This document shows positions 22,501 to 33,994 of a stretch of DNA of 64,000 nucleotides, piece after piece. The DNA comes from Coleophoma eucalyptorum. Its lineage: Eukaryota; Ascomycota; Leotiomycetes; Helotiales; Dermateaceae. The stretch covers positions 124,001 through 188,000 of the forward strand of contig JALRME010000010.1 of assembly GCA_026120035.1 (NCBI GenBank), written 5' to 3'. Under the pieces are notes generated by a model. It did not search any database and was not told where the DNA came from. It saw nothing but the letters and a program-made list of their open reading frames with translations. Every line of letters begins with the position of its first letter. Position 1 is the stretch's first letter. The position numbers and the translations under genes are program-made.

Positions 22501-22930
22501 GATGCCCTCAGAACAACTAGACATCGACTCTGGCTACGACGAAGCGCTCCGCAATCTCCGAGATCGCCTTGAGGTGCCTGCGCCCGTCGTCTCAGAATCG
22601 CAACAACAAGAGGATTATTACAAGTCTGTCCGAACATACATGGTTGTATCCTGGATGATCGCTAATGCCATCCTGGCCATGTCCATCAGTGAAGCTTATG
22701 GATCGAAGTCTCTTGGCAGCAATCCATACTTGACCCTTATTCTGTGGGCTGTTGCTGTCCTCGCACTATTCAGAGCGATTGGCTCGAGTACGTTTGGCGT
22801 TCTTAATATCATTGAGACTATTGTCACTGGTAGGATGAAGATGCGTCTCAAGCTTCCACAATGGGCTGGTGGTATTGGGGACAAATTGAGAGATGGGATT
22901 TCAAGTTTTGGAAGTAGTGTAAGGAGCTAG
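19560..22930 (+). CDS. Chitin synthase, division 1 (class I/II type, probably class I)
   Basis: Polymerises UDP-GlcNAc into chitin at the plasma membrane. Two exons, 19560-21720 and 21768-22930, split by a 47-nt intron within [14 protein letters not shown]; 1107 residues. The N-terminal 330 or so residues are Pro/Ser-rich and probably disordered. The catalytic domain contains TRDTEL-like [94 protein letters not shown] and the hallmark QRRRWLNG. Several transmembrane helices follow, starting near [18 protein letters not shown]. Class I is preferred to II from overall likeness. The cell-surface role fits its neighbour MSB2, though adjacency alone proves no link. Confidence 0.95.
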
Positions 22931-23718
22931 ATTGGAAATTTGGAGGTTGAGATGAATGAATGTGTGGGCTGGGTTGGGAAGTACGATGATGATGATGAGG
23001 ATGGATCATTCAAAAGTGACTTGGTGGGAATAAATATGATACCTAAGGTAATATGGGGGCTATGCTTTGAAATGGATGATGACATGATGGATGGGGATTT
23101 GACAGGGCCTGCCTCGTCTTATTACCCATTCAGGGGTCTACTTTTCTAATGGAAGCATCTTATAAGTAGAGTAGTAGATGGGCAGGCCTTGTGACAATGT
23201 TGGAATTTCTTCGTCGTATGAACTGGGATGGGAGTACTGTAGGAGTATCTATTTGCCTATCATGCATTCTGCTTGTTACGGCGCACTGTTTGTATACTTA
23301 AATCAAATATAAACTGGGAATTGGAGTATTTGTGCCTCTTCACATGTGTGTTGATGTGAGCTACGTGGATACCGAACAGAAGAGCTCGCCTTCCCATCCC
23401 CCAAAACTTCGTCAACTCCCCACGGACATGCAACCCCCCTTCCTTTGTCTTTCACATGTGTTCCATATCAAGTCTTTGAGTTGGCTTGAACAGAACTCTA
23501 TCTATTCTCAGGGAATTTGTTGGCCCTCAGCTCGCTCGGCATTTGTGTTGACCTAAATGAGGAGTTAAGCGAGCTTTGTCATCTCAAGTTGTAGATAGAC
23601 GACGTGATTACGGCTAGAAAGGTGCTTGCACTTTGGAGGTCACTTCAGATAGCAACAGGAAGGGACACAGAATAATCCAATTAGGACCTGCTCGTTCAGT
23701 GCATACAACTTCTGAGTT
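22931..23718. other. Convergent intergenic region: chitin synthase and cnxE 3' ends
   Basis: 788 bp between two convergent genes. It holds both 3' untranslated regions and includes GATGATGATG-type low-complexity sequence at about 22986-22998. No gene is supported. Confidence 0.5.
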
Positions 23719-25853
23719 CTAATTGAAGTCGCTGTGAATTCTTCCTAGCAGCAAAGCCGCAACCTTAGAGCCTTTGGGAACTGGCTCTGCTCCTGGCTCA
23801 AAGCATAAAAGGCCATTCGCACTCCTGAAACTGCTAACCTTCGAGCTACGTTGCCCGCCCGTACTGCTGGCATAGAGTAATCCATCCTTGCCGATGCTTA
23901 TAACGGCACGGTGATACTCGCTTCTTGAGCGATCAGGACGGAGATCCTCCGCAAGTGTTACTACAACTTTAGGCAACCCTGCAGGAGACATGCCAGAGGA
24001 ATGGTGCAAAGATGGCAAAGCGAATAAATGTAAGGTAACGATTGCTGAAGCCGGGTTGCCTGGCAGTGAAAAGATGACCTTCGAGATCCTTTCCCCTGCA
24101 TTATCCTTCACGGGTACTGTTGCGAAGGTGGTTGGCTTTCCAGGCTTCATAGCAACACGTCCAAAGTGAATAGTTCCACCTAGAGAACGCTCAATGGTTG
24201 GCTTTAGGAGATCAAGTTCTCCCATGGATACGCCTCCAGTCGTGACAACCATGTCAACCCTGCGCAAGCCATCACGTAGCGTCTGCTCCAGATCTCCTGG
24301 CTTATCTCTCGCAATGCCAAGGTCTACTACTTCGAAGCCCAGTCCTCGTACGGCAGACATGATCGTAGGTCGGTTACAGTCACGAACCTCTCCTAGCAGA
24401 AGACCACCCGGTCGGCTATGCTCAACAATCTCGTCCCCTGTAGAAAGCACTCCAACAACGGGTCGCTTGTAAACTGCAACCTCTGCTCGGCCTACTGAAG
24501 CCAAGAGACCTAGTTCACCCCCAGTAGCTGAGATCACGTCACCTTTTCGCAGGATGATTTCGCCTGCTTTGATATCGCTCCCAATCTCTCGTACATTCTC
24601 CCCCGACTTTACTCCTTCGGCAAGGATCTCGACCTCTTTCTCTTCTTTGCTGTCGTCAGTCATAGTCTTTAGCACTGTATCCTCAACCATGACAACCGAT
24701 GTAGCGCCAGGTGGCAGCGGTGCGCCGGTAGTAATACGAGCAATTTGACCAGCTTGAAGAGGAGCAATTTCACCAGCTGTAGCAGTTGATACAGACGCCA
24801 CTGGGAATACGCCTTTTGAACTTGCGCCATCTTCTGATACAATAACAGCATAGCCATCAACAATGCTTGCTCTGTACGCCGGGACGGCCTCGACGGCTGT
24901 GACATCCTCAGCAAGTACTGAACCTACCAGATGAACATCCACCTTAACTGTGACTACCTGAGGTTTTGGAGAATGCTCTTCAATAAGCTTTAATGCGTCG
25001 CCAACTGAAAGCATGGGATAAGGGGATGAGCGGTTTCTCCGTGTTGGGCCTAGGGCGGGATCATTTGACTTTGGGTTTTCTTCCGGCTTGGTGTGCCTCA
25101 CGGGCATAGGGTGTCCTGAGGAGTGTCCATGCCCATGACCATGACCGTGGCCGTGAGAATGGCCATGGGAATGATCATGGGTATGGGAATGACCGCCGGG
25201 TTTGGATGGCATACCAGCATCGGCTTCCAACTTTTTCACGCCCCCTTGATGCAGCTTTCTTGAATCTGCTCCTGCAGATTGCTGGCAAGCATGCGGGAGT
25301 AGCTTCAAGATTGATTGCAAGTTCTCTTTCGCTCCCTTTGGCGAGCCTGGCAGGGTGACAATGATTGTCGAGTTCCGAACCCCAGCTACAGGCCGTGACA
25401 TCAACGCAACTAAGATATGTTACTCAAAGCTGTATTTGACAAGAAGTCGAGACTTACATGGAGTAACAGCTAGAGAGGCAGCTAGCATGCCATGTACGAG
25501 GCCGGGAGCTTGCTTATGAAGCAGGGGTGTGACTGCCTGTGATCGTAGTGAGTTACATTGTTGCAAGAAACTCCAGAAAAGACTAGTACCTCTGGGGTAT
25601 TATCCTGAACGGCAAAGCCCGTTCCACCTGTTGAGATAATGAGATTGACGGGATTTCCATAATCTGCCCAGCTTGTGATGGCCCGTTGAATGTCTAGCAC
25701 ATTATCGCTCACTATCTTGGTCTCGCTCACACTCCACTGACCCCCACCATCCTTCTCGAAAACATCCTTCAGTATAGCCCCCGATGAGTCTGTCGAAGGA
25801 TCTTTCGAAGCAGTAGTAGAGACGATAAGTATCGCAGCTTTTAATCCGGACAT
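23719..25853 (-). CDS. cnxE: Molybdenum cofactor biosynthesis protein, MogA-MoeA fusion (gephyrin/cnxE type)
   Basis: Adenylates molybdopterin and inserts molybdate, the last steps of Moco synthesis (needed by nitrate reductase and other enzymes). Exons 25853-25590, 25536-25458 and 25409-23719 give 677 residues. The N-terminal MogA-like domain (about 1-165) has LIISTGGTGFAVQDNTPE and PLLHKQAPGLVHGMLAASLA. A linker contains an alternating His-Gly tract (HGHGHGHGHGHSSGH). The MoeA-like domain (about 265-677) has PYPMLSVGDALKLIE, VLSTGDEIVEHSRPG, VVTTGGVSMGELDLLKPTI and SLPGNPASAIVTLHLFALP. The start was chosen at MSGLKAAILIVSTTAS. An in-frame stretch upstream lacks family similarity. It is divergent from POP5, with 177 bp between the starts. 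Confidence 0.95.
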
Positions 25854-26030
25854 CTTTGACTTGACGTCTTTGCCGTTGTAGTTTCGTCGCCAAACCTTCC
25901 CCCGCCAAATCAAGCTAACTATATCTCGGCTCGAGAACTGTAATTCCGAGACCAGGCTCAGAGAAATTTGGTCGCGTTCTCGTCGCAAGAATTGCGGCGC
26001 GAGATCTTAATACCACATCTATACAGCAAC
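25854..26030. promoter_or_regulatory. Bidirectional promoter, cnxE / POP5
   Basis: Only 177 bp separate the start codons of the divergent cnxE and POP5 genes, so both promoters and leaders must fit or overlap here. Confidence 0.6.
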
Positions 26031-26634
26031 ATGGTTCGTGTTAAGCATAGGTACCTCCTGGTGAATATTTTGTACCCAGAGTTGGAGAGGTCAGCCTCAG
26101 TGAAGATACCAGATGTAGTCGCATTCCACCAGCCCACGACAGATGCCCTCACTGCCCAAGTACTGCTCCGAGCACTTCGCACAGAGATATCGACCTTGTT
26201 TGGAGATTATGGCTCAGGTGTCGTCTCTGGAAGCTTAGCAGGTGAGACCTTCTAGCCACCCTTATATGGGACAGACTGACAATCACATAGTGAAATACAT
26301 ATCTCCTGCAACCTCTACTTTTATCCTTCGAGTCTCGAGATCGCATTACCAAATTGTCTGGGCAGCATTATCTATGATGAATAGCATACCAGTTAAGAAC
26401 GGAAAGAATTGCGTATTTCGCGTAGTACGTGTCAGCGGCACCATCAAGAAGACAGAAGAGGAAGCTATAAGACGAGCAAGGGAGATGATTGTCAAGACAA
26501 GACGAGAGTTGGGAGAGCAAAGCGAATCAACACTATATGGAATATTTGGAAAAGAGAAATCGAATACTGTCCAAGATGTCATGATGGTAGATGCAAGCGA
26601 CAGTGAGGATAATATCGATCTCAGTGATGGATGA
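26031..26634 (+). CDS. POP5: RNase P/MRP protein subunit POP5
   Basis: Protein subunit of the RNase P and RNase MRP ribonucleoproteins that process tRNA and rRNA precursors in the nucleus. Two exons, 26031-26241 and 26291-26634, joined by a 49-nt intron; 184 residues. It begins with the family signature MVRVKHRYLLVNILYP and contains ALRTEISTLFGDYGSG and FILRVSRSHYQIVWAAL, with an acidic tail (VDASDSEDNIDLSDG). Its TGA lies five bases from the GPN2 stop on the opposite strand. Confidence 0.95.
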
Positions 26635-26639
26635 GGTTA

Positions 26640-27788
26640 TCATTGATTTTTTCGAACAATCTTTATACCAGTTCCACCTGGAGGAAGCGGCATATTTTCG
26701 AAATCATCGTCATCTTCTTCCTGAGCTTCAGCGGCCTTGGCTTCTAGCTGTTTCGCCTGCTCTTCCCACTCCCTCCGCTCTTTCTCGTCGAACTCGTCCT
26801 TTGCATCGAGCCATCGCTCCTGGACGTCTTTCACGTCCATGGTCGTTACTCCTTCTCTCATGGCCACCTGCCAAACAGTGTCGTTCGCACCCTCGGCGCC
26901 TCCAAAGGCATAGCCACCTGCTCGATCAATGACTTGCAATAGATGCATCATACTTCGTTTATCCTCTACGGCCAGAGTCTCGAATCCCACTAGGCCAAAG
27001 CTTTCAACCAGCTCGACTATCGCTGTATTAAGTCCCTCAAATTTTGAGCCCCGCATGACTGAGGATTCCTCCTCTAGGTGAGGGAGAAGATATGATAGAT
27101 CTTGTACTTCGGTATAGAAATCTAGGTTGAACGGTAGTGGGGAGTAGTTTGAGAGCTTATCAATTTTCGTGAGAACATTGAGATGCGGCAGGTCCATTTG
27201 CAGCATCGCTCGGAGGGACAGAATTAAGTTGGAGATGTAAAGTGAAGGGAGAGTCAGACAATAAGAGTCGGAAAGGTGCAAGACTACAAGCTACATGAGG
27301 TCAGCATATGCCATGAAAGAACGGCAAGCTGAGGAGGCGCACTCTGTAACCAAGTTTCTGTAATTTGAAGAATATGTTCCGTAACGATGAATGGTGAGTA
27401 TAGAGCTCGACTTGTCCTGGACAGTCAAACAGTACATAGTCTTCGCCAAGTTCACTCAGTCCTTGCTCAAGCCACTCCATGTTGTGCTCCAGCTCTTCCA
27501 GAGCATATAAGACGCCACCATTCGGGCCTAAATCGTCCTCTTCCATTATATCTTCTAGCTTGATCAAATCTCGTACATCAACTGCGCATGGGTATGATGT
27601 TTGGTCATTCGCTGGATCGAGATTTACCACTGAGCATTTTCGCCCTATAGCTGACATGAACTGCTGCACTGTAGAAGGTCATTGTGAGTAGAGCTCCATT
27701 CTGGAATTAGAAGGGAGTTCGTACTTCCGTTGCAATATGTGCTCTTGCCAGCTCCCGGGCTGCCCACCACTAGCTGAGCGAAAGGCAT
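26640..27788 (-). CDS. GPN2: GPN-loop GTPase 2
   Basis: Small GTPase needed for assembly and nuclear import of RNA polymerase II and III (family knowledge). Exons 27788-27725, 27668-27343 and 27290-26640 give 346 residues. Motifs are the P-loop GSPGAGKSTYCNG, the GPN insertion in DDLGPNGGVLYALEELE, DCPGQVELYTHHSSL (G3) and VLTKIDKL (G4). The C-terminus is a charged coiled-coil-like segment ending IKIVRKNQ. The first intron splits the Gly-Met pair NG/MQQF. It is convergent with POP5 and divergent from BUB3 (285 bp between starts). Confidence 0.95.
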
Positions 27789-28073
27789 GTCGAAGATCTG
27801 TGAACGTGGACCACGAACTGCTTCTGTGATACACTCGTATCTGTCCGTAGGGTTCTCGTACTTTTGTGCGTTTATCTGTACCGGCTGCCAAAATACGAGA
27901 TCTAAGTCAAAGTATTTGTATTAGAAATAGAATGTTTGGTGTAACGTCTGCAGACATAACTTTTTGGAGGGGCGAAGGCGGTGTGGCGCAACACAGCGGC
28001 AGAATTGGTCACGACTAAAATCAACATCAACAAAGCCATAGGTATTTTGCAGACCAACTTATACTACTGCAAT

Positions 28074-29464
28074 ATGGCGCCGGGTATGTACCATCACTAA
28101 GCTCAGATCATATAATCTGGGCATATTAAACCATATTCCATATCAACTAAAGCTAATACAAAAATGTAGCAATTCAATTCGAGCTTTCCGAACCACCAAC
28201 TGACGCTATTTCTTCCCTTGCGTACGCGCCAGAATCATCTACAAGACTATTAGTCGCTTCTTGGGACCGCAATGTTTACTTGTATGATACAACTGGCGGG
28301 GGAGAGGAGAGCAGTGGAACACTGATCCGGAAATTTGAGCATCGTGCTCCAGTCTTGGATGTATGTTACGGTCAAGACGACAACGAGGCCTATACTGCTG
28401 GCATGGACTGGCAAGTGAAGAGGTGCGTTATCAGGGTGTTGCAGTGATGCCTAGCAGGCTGAATTGTGAGAAGGGATGTGCAAAATAGCGGCTGCTCTGA
28501 AGTGCTGGGAGATGCTTGAGGTTGCCGCTGTTGTGCTGCTGGCTTTTATGCCCGAAATCCCAGAAATTTCGAGGTCCATTCCCTAGAACCCTTCTTACAG
28601 CTCAATCCTGGACCAAACCAGTTATGATATTAACAAGTTTAGTTAAGCTGACTATTATTTAGAATAAATCTGGAAACAGGTGAACAGACTGTTATGAGTG
28701 CACACGAAGCACCAGTAAAGTCCGTTGTTTTTAGCAAAGAGCATTCTCTTCTCGTCTCAGCGTCATGGGATAGCACATTACACTTCCACGATGTCTCAAA
28801 TCCAGACCGAGAACATACAACCATAAATCTACCAGCAAAACCACACTCACTATCCATTACAGCCACGAAACTGGTTGTGGCTATGTCTTCTCGTCTCCTC
28901 TACATTTACGATCTTCAGACCACAACAATGATCACCTCACAGGCCAACGGCGCAAACACGGAGCTACAGCCATGGCAACAGAGAGAATCCTCACTCAAGT
29001 TCATGACTCGAGCTGTGGCGTGCATGCCGAACGATGCTGGATATGCAAGCAGTAGTATTGAGGGTCGAGTTGCTGTGGAATGGTTTGATCCATCGGCTGA
29101 GTCTCAAGCACGGAAGTACGCTTTCAAGTGCCATCGACAACCAGCCCCCGAAGGCGATGGGACAGATATTGTCTATCCTGTTAATGCTCTAGCATTTCAC
29201 CCTTTTCACGGCACTTTTGCTTCGGGAGGAGGAGATGGCATCGTAGCTTTATGGGATGCTGTAGCGAAGCGAAGGATCAGACAATACCAAAAATATACTC
29301 AAAGCGTTGCAGCTCTTGCATTCTCGAGCGATGGGAAGTATCTGGCTGTTGGTGTTTGTCCGGGATTCGAGAATGGACAAGAAGACTACAACGGCGAGGG
29401 TGAGACAAAGGTGTTCATCAGGGAGCTGGGTGAGAACGAAGCGAAGGGGAAAGGAGCTAAATAG
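28074..29464 (+). CDS. BUB3: Spindle checkpoint WD40 protein BUB3
   Basis: WD-repeat partner of Bub1/Mad3 that binds phosphorylated Spc105/KNL1 at kinetochores and takes part in the mitotic checkpoint. Exons 28074-28083, 28170-28422 and 28663-29464 give 354 residues. The first coding exon has only 10 nt (Met-Ala-Pro). Repeats are visible as LLVASWDRNVYLYD, SLLVSASWDSTLHFHDV, GRVAVEWFDPS, NALAFHPFHGTFASGGGDG and VAALAFSSDGKYLAVGVCP. The second intron is 240 nt, about five times the local norm, and I chose its acceptor at 28662 because it continues the blade at INLETGEQT. Confidence 0.93.
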
Positions 29465-30029
29465 GTTTCAACTGCTTACAGCTGCAAGCAATCCTGGGAT
29501 GGATGGGTTGAGGTTCTTTAGCAGGGCGTTTCAAGGTCATCATCGCATGGGAGATAGGTTTCGTTTGGAACAGGCATATCAAATGCTGGCGCATCTAACA
29601 AGATGGACGGTGCAAATCTCCTGAATTTAGAGGCAGGTCACTAAATGAAGAGTAGTTATTACCAGTGGTGCCACAACTCATGGGCCACCACTACCTAAAT
29701 CGATCTGATCTCCAAAGCCCTATGAGAACTTGAGTAGCGTCATACTTGGTTTCTAGAACCGACTTGGGACATCACAAAACTACCAACTAGAAACCCAGAT
29801 TTAGTAAAGAAATTACGGTGTCACTGTCCTCGGTGTTATTTGAATGACCCATGAATAGTGACGCTAACTTCAATGTCGAGGGTAGGCAAGAGGACGTGAG
29901 TTCGTTGTCATGTGACCTAGCAGGGAAGCCTGAGTTGACGCGTTTCGCGTCAATGTTTTGTTAACACCCACACAAGACTTATCTGGCTTACCTGCTCAAA
30001 AGTCACAGGCATCAGTTGCAAGCGCCAGT
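29465..30029. promoter_or_regulatory. Intergenic between BUB3 and the SNF2-RING gene
   Basis: 565 bp between tandem plus-strand genes. It should hold the BUB3 3' end and the promoter of the SNF2-RING gene. Nothing else is supported. Confidence 0.5.
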
Positions 30030-33000
30030 ATGGCTTCAGGAAAGCGTCGCTACGATGTAGTTGATTTGACTGGCGACGATGATCCCAGACCATCGCCAAA
30101 ACAAGCGCGTAGCTCGCAACCACAAGCCTCACAATCCCTTAGTAGCGGCCGAGATGATTGGGCTGTAGGCTCAACTCAGGCTGAGGTTGATGTTGAGACC
30201 GATCTTGTGGATTCCAGCCAAGATGCTGAAGAGGGTTTTGGGTGGACTTGTATTGGCACCATTGATGGCAAGATTGTTGGTGTGCGATATTATAATGGTT
30301 ACGCGACGATTGGCGAGGCCGTCTTGATCAAGAGAGAACCTAATAACCAGTACGATTCGAATGCTATACGTATTGATAACGTAAGGTCTGAGCAAATGTA
30401 AGTGATTTATATCTTTACTTATAACTACCTAGCACGCTTTTAAAATAGACATCCATAACTTGCTCATCCTGATCTTTCTGAATCAGACAGTTGTTTAACG
30501 ATGCCTTTTGGCGTACAAATGCTAATCTTGATTCATGACTCAGTGGCCATATACCACGGGTCCTTGCTGAGAAGCTGGCTGGATTTCTCGTAAGTTCCCA
30601 ATATGCATCGCATGCCAGCTCTAATGAATTCAAGGATCGACGAAGCATAGTTTTAGAAGGCTATCTGTCTGGAGAGAAAGGGCATTTTGAATGTCCTATA
30701 CACTTGAAGGTGTATGGTCCAATTGAGCCTGGGGCTCGAAAGGCTTTAGAAGACAGTTTGAAGGCCATGAAAGTTCCTATCAAGAAGCGTGGAGCGGCAC
30801 CCAAAGTACCAAAGCAAGCAATAGAAATTACGCCCACGGGTAGAAAGAAGATGGGATTAAAAAGCTCCCAGAACGCTGGGAGTAGCAGCCAACCCGAACC
30901 AGAATTGCAGCCAGAGCTTGATATTCGGGACTTCGTCAACAACGCTGAACGCTTCCGTCCTAGAGATATTGAAAAACTTGCCGACGAATGGGGAGCACCA
31001 GAAGAGCTGCTCGCTAACCTTCCCATACATGCTCAGCCAAAGCGCCTACGCTCTATCCTTTTACCATACCAGCGGCAGGGTCTGCAATGGATGCTGGACA
31101 AGGAGAACCCGATCCTGCCTGCTGAGGGCTCAACAGATATCGTTCAGTTATGGCGACGTTCTCCAGCGCGCCCAAAGTGGTTTCAAAACATCGCGACTCA
31201 TTTTACGTCTCAAGCGCCCCCTACCCTTGCAAAAGGCGGAATCCTTGCGGACGACATGGGTCTGGGAAAGACTTTAGAAACGATCAGCTTGGTGGTTGAA
31301 GGAGGACCTGGGACGACTCTGATTATTGCCCCTGTCAGTGTTATGTCAAACTGGGTACAACAAGCAGAAAAGCACATCGACAGTGCCAGCCCACTGAAGA
31401 TAATGACTTATTATGGAAGCAACCGCAAACAGATGGCCAACAAGGACTTCGCGGAGTACGATATTGTTGTCACATCTTATGGATGTCTAGCATCCGAGTT
31501 CGCCCCAAAAAATGTGAAAGGACCTATCTCTATTCCAACGAGCCACGGACTCTTCTCTATGAACTGGCGTAGAGTTGTACTTGATGAAGGCCACACTATC
31601 CGCAATCCCAACACGAAGGCAGCAGTTGCCGCAACCAGTTTGCTTGCACATGCAAGATGGGTTTTGACTGGTACGCCTATTGTCAACACTATCAAGGATC
31701 TGTACTCCATGCTTAAGTTTTTGCACATCACTGGCGGCCTAGAACGTCTAGAGCTGTTTAATGCAATCCTCACAAGGACACTAGCTCAGGGAGATCCTAA
31801 TGCAGAGATCCTCCTGCAGACCATAATGCGCACAATGTGCTTGAGAAGAAAGAAGGACATGAAGTTTATTGACCTTAAGCTCCCCGAACTGTCAGAGTAT
31901 GTGCATCGTATTCAGTTCAGAAACGACGAGAAGGAGAAGTATGATGCATTGCTGTAAGTTTTCATGCCAGCCTAAATGCCACGTCTAACCATTTCCAGTG
32001 CTGAAGCCAAAGGAACGTTGTCCAAGGTTCTAGCAGGAACAAAATCCAAAGCCGAGAAACAGCGTGCTCCAGGTTACCAGAGTATTCTTGAGATCTTGCT
32101 CAGATTACGCCAAGTGTAAGTTTTATTTTCAACTTCATTTAATACTTGGCCTATTTTCAAGTATCTAGCATCAACACGTGGCGACAAGGGGTCTTTTGGG
32201 ATATTGGAATTTTGCCAATTTGATTCTAAGCCTATCTCAAGCATGAAGAGTTCTGCAGTTTGGGACCATTGCTAACCAAGAGCAGTTGTGATCATTGGAA
32301 GCTTTGCGAAAACCGAGTTGCAGACTTGCTGTCTCTTATTGAAGGCCCAGAAGGACAGAAAGTGGTATTAAACAATGAAACACGCCTAGCACTTCAAGCT
32401 CTGCTGCAGATTAGTATTGACAACCACGAAGAGTGTGCTATTTGTTTAGAAGATCTGCACAATCCCGTGATCACTACCTGCAAGCACACGTTTGGTAGAG
32501 ACTGTATCGAGCGAGTCATTGACACTCAGCACAAGTGCCCGATGTGTCGTGCAGAGCTTTTAGATTATGAGACCTTGATTGGGCCACTTATCGATGAAAG
32601 TGTCCTCGAGGACGCGGATATTGACACAGATACCAAGAGTAGCAAAACCGAGGCACTAATGAGCATTTTGGCTGCGACTAGAAAAGACCCGGAAGCAAAG
32701 GTTGTCATTTTCTCTCAATGGACATCCTTCTCGAATATCATCGAGCATGAAGTCAAGGAGGCCGGCTACAAATTCGCACGAATTGATGGATCTATGACGG
32801 CTGCAGCTCGCGATGCCTCGATCAGAGCTCTAGACACCGATCCAAAGTGCCGAATCTTGCTCGCTAGTTTAGCAGTAGCAAGTGTAGGCTTGAACCTAAT
32901 TTCGGCGAACACGGTGATCTTGGCAGACTCATGGTGGGCTCCAGCTATTGAGGATCAGGCAGTCGACCGTGTGCATAGACTTGGACAGACTAGACCTTGC

Positions 33001-33159
33001 ACAGTCTGGAGACTCGTCATGGAGAATAGCGTGGAGGAGAGAGTCATCGACATCCAAAAAGAAAAACGACAGCTTGTCGGCAAGGCTTTCAAAGAGAAGG
33101 CCAAGGGTGGGAAAGAGAAAACAACTCGATTGGGTGATGTGCAGAAGTTGCTTTCTTGA
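30030..33159 (+). CDS. HLTF/Rad5-type SNF2 ATPase with HIRAN and RING domains
   Basis: Probable DNA-damage-tolerance translocase and ubiquitin ligase acting at stalled forks (family knowledge for HLTF/Rad5). Five exons, 30030-30397, 30544-30589, 30635-31953, 31999-32115 and 32286-33159, give 907 residues. An N-terminal VVDLTGDD resembles a SIM/PIP-like segment. HIRAN lies at about 70-165 (GVRYYNGYATIGEAVLIKREP). Then come the SNF2 Walker A DDMGLGKTLETI near 344 and the Walker B LDEGH near 452. The C3HC4 RING is embedded near 665-705 (CAICLEDL, HKCPMCRAEL), and the helicase C domain has VASVGLNLISANTVILAD and QAVDRVHRLGQTRP. The RING inside the helicase places it in the Rad5/HLTF group. HIRAN similarity favours an HLTF-like member over canonical Rad5. 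Confidence 0.93.
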
Positions 33160-33994
33160 AGAGATGCTTCCGCTGCCAACGGATTCGAGTTGAGAGAATG
33201 GGGACTATGGGCCATTGAACCTCCCTCCATAATTCCTATAGCCGGACTAGATGGACAAGTGGATATGGGATTGAAAACTGTATTTTTATCTTTAGACAGG
33301 TACAAAAGCTTCAAGGTCAGACCAAAGTTTCCGACAGACGTGGGGTAGCATAGAGTCGGAAACAGGCAAGTTTAGGTTTCCTTTCGGCAAAACACAGCGT
33401 TCCCGGCAATGGCCCAACTTGATGATCGCAAAATGTTTCCCAATGTACCAAGACTCTCAAGTCAGTGTTTTGAAATGAAATAAATCTACATTCTATTTCA
33501 GCTTCTGTGATCTACTTTTCTTTGGCAGAATCTCTTGCATCTCAACCACCAAGCCTCTCTGCTTACCGCTCGCTTAGGCCTCTTTACCTTTCGCGCACCA
33601 AGACTCCACAGCGTCATCGCACATACCCTCAAAAACAAGCCACCACCCTTGTACAAACCGCCCCAAGCCCCCAGACCATGATTATCCAAATCTAGAAACC
33701 AGTGTATATCTTGCGGTGGGAGATCTATATCCCCTCTTATCATATCTCGTGGGAATGTCACTGCACTTCTGATTTCCCCCTTTACGCATCCTACCATATT
33801 GATTGTGCTGCATAGGAGCCTTAGAGTTCGGAACAATCACTTAGTTCTCTCGCTCGGAGCTTTGTTTTTAGTACTTACTGCGCGCGCGACTTGAGGGAAG
33901 AAACGAGGCTGAAGTACCCTGAGATCATACAAGGCTGAAGCTCGAGAAGACAAATTAATTGTTTTATTATTTTCGCGGAATCCCCTCCGGCAAG
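33160..33994. other. Intergenic region downstream of the SNF2-RING gene
   Basis: 835 bp between two plus-strand genes. A 112-codon minus-strand open frame (33498-33836) occurs here but has no recognised motif; I do not annotate it. The promoter of the PMP3-like gene should lie at the right end. Confidence 0.45.

Noticed and set aside
33498..33836. 112-codon minus-strand frame downstream of the SNF2-RING gene
   Set aside because: No known motif and no splice or conservation evidence; length alone is not enough.
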